Part shown: in pieces, positions 8,255-15,024 of the stretch | Numbering within the stretch: the first letter of the stretch is position 1 | Layout of the letters: the number at the start of each line of letters is the position of its first letter | NCBI GenBank assembly: GCA_963663395.1 | Contig: OY760226.1 | Coordinates: forward strand, 2,976,001-3,040,000 | From: Azophilus sp963663395 | GTDB taxonomy: Bacteria; Pseudomonadota; Gammaproteobacteria; Pseudomonadales; Azotimanducaceae | Direction: 5' to 3' | Length of the DNA: 64,000 bases | Notes under the pieces: generated by a model | Database searches by the model: none | Seen by the model: the letters and a program-made list of their open reading frames with translations, nothing else | What the model was told of the DNA's origin: nothing | Translations under genes and position numbers: made by a program

Positions 8255-8337
8255 GCATTGCGCATGTAGTGGTCGAGTGCCACAACACTCGCTGCACTCT
8301 CCGTGGGGCGCATTCGTCGATCGCCACCGGACAGAGA

Positions 8338-8396
8338 TGTCGCCACTGCCGCCCTTTATCTGAAATCCGGCATCCTCAACGACTATGCCGACGCCA
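8338..8396 (+). pseudogene. Remnant of an AbiEi-like antitoxin gene (inner fragment)
   Basis: About 59 bases, encoding roughly VATAALYLKSGILNDYAD, line up with 12754-12812 of the intact AbiEi gene (VATAAPNLKSDVLIDYAS). The next piece of the same gene appears at 9342-9518, on the far side of HigBA. In the intact gene the two segments are only about 20 bases apart, so a HigBA-bearing block appears to lie inside this broken gene. Confidence 0.6.
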
Positions 8397-8563
8397 CAGC
8401 CAACCAGTTTTCGTTCCTTCTGACCGTTCTCGCACGCAAGCTTGAGAGATGTCGTACAGACTGCACACTCAGACTGCCGTGTAATGCTTGCTGAAACTCA
8501 GGGTCCTACCTTCCCAGGGCGGTGCCGTAGCTTGTAGCTGCAGGCGCAATCCTTCTGCCGCAA

Positions 8564-8974
8564 TTGTCCTTGATCATTTATGGTGGAACCACCATTATCG
8601 ACGATTTCGAACAAGGGGAACTGAAACCCACCGAATGGATCGGGTCGAGCAAGGAGGATCTGAAGGGTTTTCCCGACGAAGTTCGGTACCAAACGGGATT
8701 CGCCCTGTTTCAGGCCCAATGCGGAATCAGGCACCGGTACGCCAAGCCGCTGAAGGGATTTGGCTCAGGCATATTGGAAATAGTTTCGCGGCATGATCGC
8801 AATACGTATCGCACTGTCTATGCTGTTCGATTTCAGGGAGCCGTCTATGTTTTGCACGCGTTCCAGAAGAAGTCCACGAAGGGCGTTGCAACACCCAGGC
8901 GGGAGATAAATGTTGTGCAAGGAAGGCTGAAATCGGCAGAGCAACATTACCGGGACAAGTATGGCCAAGAATAA
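8564..8974 (+). CDS. HigB-like (RelE superfamily, Gp49-type) toxin
   Basis: A 136-residue protein of the phage Gp49/HigB type, members of the RelE fold that cleave mRNA on the ribosome. Typical blocks are EWIGSSKEDLKGFPDEVR, AKPLKGFGSGILEIV and YRTVYAVRFQGAVYVLHAFQKKSTKG, then a basic C-terminus. The stop lies inside the start region of the HTH antitoxin (8961), the toxin-first order usual for HigBA. No ATG is available; TTG at 8564 or 8570 is the best start, and initiation nearer EWIGSS cannot be excluded. The DNA between 8397 and 8563 shows no other gene. Confidence 0.85.
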   Translation: MSLIIYGGTTIIDDFEQGELKPTEWIGSSKEDLKGFPDEVRYQTGFALFQAQCGIRHRYAKPLKGFGSGILEIVSRHDRNTYRTVYAVRFQGAVYVLHAFQKKSTKGVATPRREINVVQGRLKSAEQHYRDKYGQE

Positions 8975-9311
8975 AGGGGTGCACGTTGATAAGGTGATTG
9001 TCGAACAAGGCTGTGGCAACGTATTTGCCGATCTTGGTCTGCCGAACGCCGAACTGCATCTGCTCAAGGCGGATCTCGTCAGCAGAATAGACCAGATCGT
9101 ACGTCGCCGGCGGATGACCCAGGTCGAGGCGGCGAAACTGATGGGATTGTCCCAGCCTGACGTTTCCAGGCTTCTTCGAGGCAACTTTCGGGAATACTCC
9201 GTAGAGCGGCTTCTGCGCTTGCTCATGGCAATGGGTCGCGACGTGGATATCGTCATTCGCAAACCTGCGGCCCCACACCGGCAAGGCAAACTGACGATTG
9301 CGGACATGTGA
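8961..9311 (+). CDS. HigA-like XRE-family antitoxin
   Basis: A 116-residue partner of the HigB-like toxin. The HTH is seen at MTQVEAAKLMGLSQPDVSRL (about residues 52-71), followed by the SVERLLRLLMAMGRDVDIVI extension shared by this antitoxin group. It overlaps the toxin end by 14 bases, so both are translated from one message. Antitoxins of this type bind toxin and repress their own promoter. A 104-base piece of this gene is duplicated at 7297-7400. Confidence 0.88.
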   Translation: MAKNKGVHVDKVIVEQGCGNVFADLGLPNAELHLLKADLVSRIDQIVRRRRMTQVEAAKLMGLSQPDVSRLLRGNFREYSVERLLRLLMAMGRDVDIVIRKPAAPHRQGKLTIADM

Positions 9312-9341
9312 CGAGTCCGAAACATCACGACAATGCTCCAA

Positions 9342-9518
9342 TCTATGCGCCGACTCGGCTCGCTCGCCGACACGTTGACATTGCGCCCCCTCGCCGGTGC
9401 ACTCGAGCCCGTCAAACGGATTACCGCAGACCTGAATCTCGAACCGGCTTTGAACGATTCCGTGGCTATGCGGGACAAACGATGGCGCGTGCGCTGGCCC
9501 AGGAACCGATTGATGTAA
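9342..9518 (+). pseudogene. Remnant of an AbiEi-like antitoxin gene (3' end)
   Basis: The 58 codons encode RRLGSLADTLTLRPLAGALEP and continue through KRITADL and DKRWRVRWPR to a stop. They match the C-terminus of the intact AbiEi protein encoded up to 13025. The 5' part is missing except for the inner piece at 8338-8396, and no AbiEii toxin gene follows. Confidence 0.8.
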
Positions 9519-9548
9519 CTGCACCCTGCAACCATACTCTGTCTCGTC

Positions 9549-9761
9549 ATGCAGGCAGCTACTCGCACCTACAAGTATCGGCTCAAGGTCGGTGATCGCT
9601 TCGTGCACCACGGCATCACGACGGATCTCCGACGCCGCGAGCGCGAGCACCGCCGACGATGGCCGGACGCGCGAATCGAACAGGTGGGCCAGCCGACCTC
9701 TCATCGCGAAGCCTGGGAGTGGGAGCAGCGGGTCAAGTGCAGCGCCTTGTCCGGTGGCTGA
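9549..9761 (+). CDS. Small GIY-YIG-like protein
   Basis: A 70-residue basic protein reading YKYRLKVGDRFVHHGITTDL then RRREREHRRRWPDARIEQVG. The strand-turn-strand with GITTDLxRRExEH resembles very small GIY-YIG-type proteins found beside HTH proteins in mobile regions. No catalytic Glu or Asn domain follows, so nuclease activity is not implied. It precedes a gene for an XRE regulator and could be its partner. The start codon lacks a clear ribosome site. Between 9762 and 9863 the frame ending at 9867 shows a helical peptide that may be the tail of a lost gene. Confidence 0.45.
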   Translation: MQAATRTYKYRLKVGDRFVHHGITTDLRRREREHRRRWPDARIEQVGQPTSHREAWEWEQRVKCSALSGG

Positions 9762-9863
9762 CCGTCCACCGCTCTCGTCAACCAGTGAGTTTTTGGACGA
9801 GAACGAACGGCGAACCACTGCCAGCCTTGCGGCCGCGCTGAAAGCCACACACCAGGAGTTGAA

Positions 9864-10148
9864 GTGAGTACCGTCGGTCAAGAGTTGATTGAGTCCCTCA
9901 CCGAGGCCCTGGCCCATGCGAAAGGCGAAGGCCCCGCGAAGGTTCATGTTGTTCTGACGCCACGCGAAGTCCGCAAGCAGATCAGCCTGACCCAGGCGCA
10001 GATGGCGCCGCTGATGGGCATGAGCTTGTCCGGTTACCGGAAATGGGAGCAGGGAAGGCGGCGGGTGAGCGGTCCGGCTGCTACTCTTTTGCAAGTCATT
10101 GCCAAGGAACCCGAAGCCGTCAAGCGCGCCCTGCAGCCGCCCGAATAA
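9864..10148 (+). CDS. XRE-family HTH antitoxin-like regulator
   Basis: A 94-residue protein with an HTH of the HigA/MqsA-C type: LTPREVRKQISLTQAQMAPL, then MGMSLSGYRKWEQGRRRVSG, and the tail LLQVIAKEPEAVKRAL. GTG at 9864 has AGGAG six bases upstream, inside the end of an open frame whose stop overlaps it (GTGA). Proteins of this type usually pair with an upstream RelE-type toxin. No such toxin is intact here, so it looks like an orphan antitoxin or the regulator of the small GIY-YIG-like gene. Right after it lies the 94-base inverted-repeat element. Confidence 0.75.
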   Translation: MSTVGQELIESLTEALAHAKGEGPAKVHVVLTPREVRKQISLTQAQMAPLMGMSLSGYRKWEQGRRRVSGPAATLLQVIAKEPEAVKRALQPPE

Positions 10149-10177
10149 GCTTCGAAGGCGGTTTTCGAAGCCATAGG

Positions 10178-10271
10178 CTGTGAATCGGCGCGGGGATTGG
10201 ACGCCGACCTGCTCGTTAACTCGTGAACCTCGAAGTTTGAGGTGGGGTCGAGGCTCTACGCCGATTCACAG
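10178..10271. repeat. Inverted-repeat element (full copy, 94 bp) abutting the first Fic gene
   Basis: Perfect 13-base ends, ctgtgaatcggcg at 10178-10190 and cgccgattcacag at 10259-10271, with a centre that can form smaller hairpins (for example CCTC/GAGG around 10228-10243). The right end touches the stop codon of the Fic gene. Related sequences lie at 7264-7291 (left end) and 13802-13893 (diverged full length, again touching a Fic stop). It could be a MITE-like element or a conserved 3' structure of the Fic transcript. Confidence 0.75.
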
Positions 10272-11363
10272 TCATGCGGATGAATACCAGGTGCCGCGCC
10301 CGGCCCCGTGCCGGTTGAGATGTCCTGCTTCGACCAAGGCGCGGAAGTGCCCCTTGAGGGTGTTACGGCTGGCCCCGGTGACCAGAACCGCGTCGGCAAC
10401 GCTCACGCGGCCTCTGTCGCGGGCGATTTCCAGTATTCGAGCCGAGAGTTCCGGGAGGTTGCCGAACAGGAGCCGCTCGCGGTCGATTCGTTCCCGGAGC
10501 CTGTCTTTCTGCTGTTTCAGTGCGGTGAGGAAGTAGCGAAGCCAGGGTTGCCAATCGGGCGTGCCGGTTCTGAGCGAGCCCTGTGTCCTCCGCAGCGCGA
10601 GGTAGTAAGCGTCCCTGGTCTGCTCGATTACGCTCTCCAGGGAACTGTAGGGCACGTACTCGTAACCCGCCCGCAGCAACAGCAGCGTAGTAAGGATGCG
10701 GGACAAACGCCCGTTGCCGTCCTGGAACGGGTGTATTGTGAGGAAGACTGCGACGAAAACACCGACGGCCAGGAGGGGATGGAGCGCTCCCTGGTCGAGG
10801 TTGGTGCGCGCCCATTCGATCAGGTCCGCCATCCGGCATGGTGTTTCGAAGGGTGTGGCGGTCTGGAATACCACACCGAGGCTGCGCCCTTCGGAATCGA
10901 ATGCTTCGACCTGGTTTGGCTGCGTCTTGTACTCGCCGCGGTGACGGGCATCCTTGTCGGTATGTCTCAGAAGTTCGAGATGAAGCTGCCGGACGTGGTT
11001 CTCGCTGAGGTCGATGGCCTGCCAGTTGGCGAACACGGTCCCCATAGCCTCTGCGTAGCCGGCGACCTCCTGTTCGTCCCGGGATGCGAAGGAACCGACA
11101 TCGATGTTCGCGAGCAAACTCTCGACTTCCCGGTCCGTGAACCTGGCGCCCTCTATCCGGGTGGAGGAACCGATGCTCTCGATAGTCGCTACGCGCCGGA
11201 GCCGGGACAGGTGGTTGGGCGCGATGCGGCTGATCGCTCGCCAGGCTCCCTTGAACTCGTCGATCTCGGCGACGAGGCGGAGCAGTTCGTTTGTGACGGC
11301 GGGTGTTGATGCGAGGAATGGCCCGTCCGTTGGATCATCCATTTCCATCCGATAATGATGCAT
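10272..11363 (-). CDS. Fic-family protein, copy 1 (class II, N-terminal inhibitory helix)
   Basis: A 363-residue Fic protein, a family that AMPylates target proteins. The catalytic loop HPFQDGNGRLSR is intact at residues 211-222, with His211 as general base. The inhibitory helix motif S-x3-E-G is present as SSTRIEG (residues 66-72), placing it among self-inhibited class II members. The C-terminus (about 300-360) has a winged-helix-like segment, VADAVLVTGASRNTLKGHFR, suggesting DNA binding or target binding. ATG 11363 is the earliest start, since an in-frame stop lies just before it. A near-identical copy lies at 13894-14985, the two flanking the AbiE genes. CGGATGG repeats cover its promoter and start. 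Confidence 0.92.
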   Translation of the reverse strand: MHHYRMEMDDPTDGPFLASTPAVTNELLRLVAEIDEFKGAWRAISRIAPNHLSRLRRVATIESIGSSTRIEGARFTDREVESLLANIDVGSFASRDEQEVAGYAEAMGTVFANWQAIDLSENHVRQLHLELLRHTDKDARHRGEYKTQPNQVEAFDSEGRSLGVVFQTATPFETPCRMADLIEWARTNLDQGALHPLLAVGVFVAVFLTIHPFQDGNGRLSRILTTLLLLRAGYEYVPYSSLESVIEQTRDAYYLALRRTQGSLRTGTPDWQPWLRYFLTALKQQKDRLRERIDRERLLFGNLPELSARILEIARDRGRVSVADAVLVTGASRNTLKGHFRALVEAGHLNRHGAGRGTWYSSA

Positions 11364-11403
11364 GGATTACATCCGATTGTCCATCCGTTTCCATCCGATT
11401 AAT
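11320..11403 (-). promoter_or_regulatory. CGGATGG direct repeats over the Fic copy 1 start
   Basis: On the minus strand the block CGGATG(G) occurs four times exactly and once with a change between 11403 and about 11320, three upstream of the ATG and the rest inside the first codons. The same array precedes the second Fic gene. Repeated short sites around a start codon fit an operator for self-repression, possibly by the winged-helix tail of Fic. Confidence 0.5.
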
Positions 11404-11571
11404 GTGTCGTGGATTTGCTTTAGAGAGTGCCCCCGCGTACGGATGCAGGCGGAACTTTCGATGGTTGCAAAGGGCTTGATCGAAAGATGTATACGCAGCG
11501 CTTGACCTCATTCCATCGATGGAATAAAAGTGAATCGAATGGTCGATCGAATCTACCGACGAGATCGGCGC

Positions 11572-11688
11572 ATGGTGGGCGGAGACATGACGTGCGTTGC
11601 CCGGTTCTACAGGCGCTTTGTGCCATTGGCGGACAAGCACTACGACGATCGTTTTGAAGAATTGAGGCAAGAGGGATTGATCGAATGA
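11572..11688 (+). pseudogene. C-terminal remnant of a RelE/Gp49-type toxin gene
   Basis: This open frame reads MVGGDMTCVARFYRRFVPLA then DKHYDDRFEELRQEGLIE and stops at 11688. RelE/Gp49-type toxins end in a very similar way (a GGDK strand, then a W/F-Y-x-x-x-x-P-x-A-D-x-x-Y-D-x-x-L helix and EGL). The N-terminal two thirds of such a toxin are missing upstream. The stop overlaps the start of the HTH antitoxin gene by ATGA, the normal arrangement, so this is a toxin truncated at its 5' end with its antitoxin left intact. Confidence 0.55.
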
Positions 11689-12005
11689 GCGGACGCCGGC
11701 AATTCAATGACCTGACGAAGGATTTCTCGCTCGTGCGTCGCGAGCGCATTGACAACAGAAAGGCGGAACTTCGTGCAGCCATGGCCCTGCACGAACTCCG
11801 ACGCGCGCAGGAGATGACGCAGCAGGCAGTGGGCAGGGCACTGAACGTCAACCAGCCCGCCGTCGCCAAGCTTGAGCGTCGCGCGGATATGTATGTGTCG
11901 AACCTGCGCTCCTACATCCAGGCACTGGGCGGGAAGCTGACCATCGTCGCCCGGTTCCCGCAGAGTGATGTGGAAATCACGAACTTCTCCGACGCTCACG
12001 AGTGA
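11685..12005 (+). CDS. XRE-family antitoxin (orphan; toxin truncated)
   Basis: A 106-residue antitoxin with N-terminal FNDLTKDFSLVRRERI, a feature of antitoxins paired with Gp49-like toxins, then the HTH MTQQAVGRALNVNQPAVAKL (about residues 45-64) and ERRADMYVSNLRSYIQALGG. The C-terminal LTIVARFP strand completes the family pattern. Its ATG overlaps the stop of the toxin remnant. With no working toxin beside it, it may act as an anti-addiction module against similar toxins or simply be a leftover. Confidence 0.82.
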   Translation: MSGRRQFNDLTKDFSLVRRERIDNRKAELRAAMALHELRRAQEMTQQAVGRALNVNQPAVAKLERRADMYVSNLRSYIQALGGKLTIVARFPQSDVEITNFSDAHE

Positions 12006-12125
12006 GTTTCAACCGGCTGACAGCGATCAAAGGGCGCATACTAATGAGAGCAGGCTGATCAGAGGGGGACAGCAGAAAACAGATCGGAGCTTGCCGCGAC
12101 CCGCCCTGTGTTGGAGAAGCTGCTT

Positions 12126-12178
12126 TGTGCACCAGAGACCGTTATTCATGTACTTGATGAATATCGAACTGGTGCACA
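12126..12178. promoter_or_regulatory. Inverted repeat upstream of AbiEi, probable autorepression operator
   Basis: Perfect ten-base arms TGTGCACCAG (12126-12135) and CTGGTGCACA (12169-12178) separated by 33 bases, in an AT-rich stretch 44-96 bases before the AbiEi ATG. AbiEi-type antitoxins are known to repress their operon by binding inverted repeats in its promoter, so this is the likely site. Confidence 0.55.
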
Positions 12179-12221
12179 GAAATGGTTTATGATAGGTAAT
12201 AATTCACGTTTTACGTTAATT

Positions 12222-13025
12222 ATGGACTTTTATTCACCACAACAAGGCCTATCGCTCGCCAACGAGTTGGTTGCGGAGGGATGCTCGACGTTCACATTCG
12301 AGGAAGTCGAGCGGCGTCTCGGCAAATCGAAGACAGCGACGGCCAACCTCCTCAAACGCATGGAGAAGGCGGGGCTGATCGATCGCGTGCGACGCGGACA
12401 CTATGCCCTGCGCCAGTTGGGGGTGCTCGGCACGCCGGCGGTCGCGGAGGACGTTGCGCTTTCTGTCGGTGCGGCGTTCAAGGGTCTGCCACATCGCATT
12501 GCCTGGCGAAGCGCCCTCTATGAGCACGACTTGGTCGTCCACCCGGTCCGCACGATTCAGGTTGCAACCATACGCCGGGTGCGGACAAAGACGCTCTCCG
12601 GCCGCAGGCTGAAGGTGGTGATTGAGCCGCTTGAGAAACTCGATGTCGGTCGAATTCCGATCCGCAATTCCTACATCTCGGACCTGCATCGCGCCGTTCT
12701 GGATGCCGCCGACCGCCCGCGACTCGTCGGAGGAGCGGAGGTGTTGGCGGAGGCAGTCGCCACCGCCGCCCCCAATCTGAAATCCGACGTCCTCATCGAC
12801 TATGCCAGCAACCTGGGCTACGCGGCAGCTCTTCGCCGGCTCGGTTCGCTCGCCGACACCTTGACACTGCAACCGCTCGCCGGCGCACTCGAACCCATCA
12901 AACGGATTACCGCCGATCTCGACCTCGAGCCGGGTTCCAACGAATCCGTGGCCTTGCGGGACAAACGATGGCGCGTGCGCTGGCCACGGACCGTGAACGA
13001 ACTGCAGTCCGTCGTCAGTCAGTGA
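12222..13025 (+). CDS. abiEi: AbiEi-family type IV antitoxin / transcriptional regulator
   Basis: A 267-residue antitoxin. The N-terminal winged helix reads FTFEEVERRLGKSKTATANL, LLKRMEKAGLIDRVRRGHYA; the rest is the AbiEi C-terminal region with VHPVRTIQVATIRRVRTKTL, YISDLHRAVLDAADRP, LIDYASNLGY and KRWRVRWPR near the end. I take ATG 12222 as start because upstream codons give an AT-rich, operator-containing stretch; an in-frame GTG at 12108 would add 38 residues. Its stop overlaps the AbiEii GTG start, the usual operon order. It represses transcription and counteracts the nucleotidyltransferase toxin in phage-triggered abortive infection. Remnants of a second copy lie at 8338-8396 and 9342-9518. 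Confidence 0.85.
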   Translation: MDFYSPQQGLSLANELVAEGCSTFTFEEVERRLGKSKTATANLLKRMEKAGLIDRVRRGHYALRQLGVLGTPAVAEDVALSVGAAFKGLPHRIAWRSALYEHDLVVHPVRTIQVATIRRVRTKTLSGRRLKVVIEPLEKLDVGRIPIRNSYISDLHRAVLDAADRPRLVGGAEVLAEAVATAAPNLKSDVLIDYASNLGYAAALRRLGSLADTLTLQPLAGALEPIKRITADLDLEPGSNESVALRDKRWRVRWPRTVNELQSVVSQ

Positions 13026-13789
13026 GCAATCGAGCACAAATCACCCGACAGGCCGCGCGAGACGGAGTGCCGGCGCCGACGGTGGAGCGTGATTACGTAC
13101 TCGCCCACATCATTGCCGGCCTCTGCAGCGTGGGTGATGACCACGGCTTGGTGTTCAAAGGAGGCACAGCGCTCCGGTTGTGCTATTTCGACAACTATCG
13201 TTATTCGGCTGATCTCGACTTCTCGGTGGTCAAGGGCGACCTCGCCGCAGCCTATGAAACTATTGAAGCAGCGTTCGCCGGGGTAACCGGTGCCGTGGAG
13301 TCGCTGACGTTGACCGAAGAGGAGCCGCGTCGCATCGGCTATCGGGGCCCTCTGGGCCGCCAGCGGTATTTGAAGCTTGATATCGCAGTCGATGAACTCG
13401 TGCTGAATGTGGATAAGATGAGCCTGCTACCGCGTTGGCCAGATCTGCCCGAGACCGACGGTTTTCGGGTGTACTCGCTTGCGGAGATTGCCGGCGAGAA
13501 GCTGCGCTGCATCATGCAGCGCATGCAATGCAGGGATCTGTATGACCTCTGGCTGCTGTTCGAACACGCAGGTGTCGATCCGCTCGACGCATCCGAGGTT
13601 TTCTACCCCAAGGCGAAACACCGAAGCCTCGACCCCGCACGTTTTGGGACCAGTTATCGGGCGCGTCTTGAACAATACCGGCACCGGTGGGCGATTGAAC
13701 TTGAGATCCACGTAGCCGGTGAGGTGCCACATTTTAGGCAGGTTGAACGCGCCGTTTCTCGGTGCCTTCGCGGTGTCAATCTGATATAG
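13022..13789 (+). CDS. abiEii: AbiEii-family nucleotidyltransferase toxin
   Basis: A 255-residue member of the AbiEii/MNT-like nucleotidyltransferase family. The signature GLVFKGGTALRL (residues 42-53) followed by SADLDF (61-67) holds the G-G motif and the D-x-D metal ligands. Later conserved parts are LKLDIAVDELVL, VYSLAEIAGEKLRCIMQR and RDLYDLWLLF. GTG 13022 overlaps the AbiEi stop by four bases (GTGA), which decides the start against an upstream GTG in the same frame. The toxin is thought to modify nucleic acid or nucleotides and stall growth when AbiEi fails. The pair lies between the two Fic copies. Confidence 0.9.
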   Translation: MSNRAQITRQAARDGVPAPTVERDYVLAHIIAGLCSVGDDHGLVFKGGTALRLCYFDNYRYSADLDFSVVKGDLAAAYETIEAAFAGVTGAVESLTLTEEEPRRIGYRGPLGRQRYLKLDIAVDELVLNVDKMSLLPRWPDLPETDGFRVYSLAEIAGEKLRCIMQRMQCRDLYDLWLLFEHAGVDPLDASEVFYPKAKHRSLDPARFGTSYRARLEQYRHRWAIELEIHVAGEVPHFRQVERAVSRCLRGVNLI

Positions 13790-13799
13790 GCACTTTTTT
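13762..13799 (+). terminator. Weak candidate terminator after AbiEii
   Basis: GTGCC pairs with GGCAC across a long loop, followed directly by TTTTTT at 13794-13799. The stem is only five pairs and overlaps the end of the coding sequence, so this is tentative. Confidence 0.3.
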
Positions 13800-13801
13800 G
13801 G

Positions 13802-13893
13802 TGTGAATGGCGCCGGCGTTGGACGGCCCTCGGCTCGCTGACGCATTGATCTTGAAGGAAAGGGTGGGGTCGCATTTCTAGGCCGATACGTGG
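13802..13893. repeat. Diverged copy of the TGTGAAT inverted-repeat element abutting Fic copy 2
   Basis: It shares tgtgaat, ggcg, ttggacg, ggctcg and ggtggggtcg blocks, and a ctaggccgat right end, with the element at 10178-10271, in the same order and spacing. As there, the right end touches the Fic stop codon. The terminal repeats no longer match perfectly. Confidence 0.6.
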
Positions 13894-14985
13894 TCAGGCG
13901 GGCGAGTACCAGGTGCCGCGCCCGGCCCCGTGCCGGTTGAGATGCCCTGCTTCGACCAAGGTGCGGAAGTGCCCCTTGAGCGTGTTACGGCTGGCCCCGG
14001 TGACCAGAACCGCGTCGGCAACGCTCACGCGGCCTCTGTCGCGGGCGATTTCCAATATTCGAGCCGAGAGTTCCGGGAGGTTGCCGAACAGGAGCCGCTC
14101 GCGGTCGACTCGTTCCTGGAGCCTGTCTTTCTGTCGTTTCAGTGCGGTGAGGAAGTAGCGAAGCCAGGGTTGCCAATCGGGCGTGCCGGTTCCGAGCGAG
14201 CCCTGTGTCCTCCGCAGTGCGAGGTAGTATGCGTCCCTGGTCTGCTCGATGACGCTCTCCAGGGAACTGTAAGGCACGTACTCGTAACCGGCTCGCAGCA
14301 ACAGCAGCGTAGTGAGGATGCGGGACAAACGCCCGTTGCCGTCCTGGAACGGGTGTATCGCGAGGAAGACTGCGACGAAAACACCGACGGCCAGGAGGGG
14401 ATGGAGCGCTCCCTGGTCGAGGCTAGTGCGCGCCCATTCGATCAGGTCCGCCATCCGGCGTGGTGTTTCGAAGGGTGTGGCGGTTTGGAATACCACACCG
14501 AGGCTGCGCCCTTCGGAGTCGAATGCTTCGACCTGGTTTGGCTGCGTCTTGTACTCGCCGCGGTGACGGGCATCCTTGTCGGTATGTCTCAGGAGTTCGA
14601 GATGAAGCTGCCGGATGTGGTTCTCGCTGAGGTCGATGGCCTGCCAGTTGGCAAACACGGTCTCCATAGCCTCTGCGTAGCCGGCGACCTCCTGTTCGTC
14701 CCGGGATGCGAAGGAACCGACATCGATGTTGGCGAGCAAACTCTCGACTTCCCGGTCCGTGAGCCTGGCACCCTCTATCCGGGTGGAGGAACCGATGCTC
14801 TCGATAGTCGCTACGCGCCGGAGCCGGGACAGGCGGTCGGGCGCGATGCGGCTGATCGCTTGCCAGGCACCCTTGAACTCGTCGATCTCGGCGACGAGCT
14901 GAAGCAGTTCGTTTGTGACGGAGGGCGTTGACGCGAGGAACCGCCCATCCGTTTTATCATCCATTTCCATCCGATAAGGATGCAT
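13894..14985 (-). CDS. Fic-family protein, copy 2
   Basis: Near-identical to the Fic protein encoded at 10272-11363, with only scattered changes (for example TNLDQ to TSLDQ and LTIHPF to LAIHPF). The AMPylation loop HPFQDGNGRLSR and the inhibitory SSTRIEG are both intact, so both copies look functional. I chose the ATG at 14985, homologous to the only possible start of copy 1; an ATG at 15006 would add seven residues absent in copy 1. The duplication includes the promoter repeats. The two copies face the same way and could recombine, deleting the orphan antitoxin and the AbiE operon between them. Confidence 0.92.
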   Translation of the reverse strand: MHPYRMEMDDKTDGRFLASTPSVTNELLQLVAEIDEFKGAWQAISRIAPDRLSRLRRVATIESIGSSTRIEGARLTDREVESLLANIDVGSFASRDEQEVAGYAEAMETVFANWQAIDLSENHIRQLHLELLRHTDKDARHRGEYKTQPNQVEAFDSEGRSLGVVFQTATPFETPRRMADLIEWARTSLDQGALHPLLAVGVFVAVFLAIHPFQDGNGRLSRILTTLLLLRAGYEYVPYSSLESVIEQTRDAYYLALRRTQGSLGTGTPDWQPWLRYFLTALKRQKDRLQERVDRERLLFGNLPELSARILEIARDRGRVSVADAVLVTGASRNTLKGHFRTLVEAGHLNRHGAGRGTWYSPA

Positions 14986-15024
14986 GGATGGCATCCGATT
15001 GTCCATCCGTTTTCATACGATTAG
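14940..15024 (-). promoter_or_regulatory. CGGATGG direct repeats over the Fic copy 2 start
   Basis: On the minus strand CGGATG occurs four times in about 85 bases, two upstream of the ATG and two within the first codons, in the same layout as in front of copy 1. Conservation of the repeats while nearby bases differ supports a binding-site role. Confidence 0.5.

Noticed and set aside
10178..13893. Integron attC array as an explanation of the repeats between toxin-antitoxin genes
   Set aside because: The elements lack the GTTRRRY core and the genes are not all in one direction; no integrase gene was seen.
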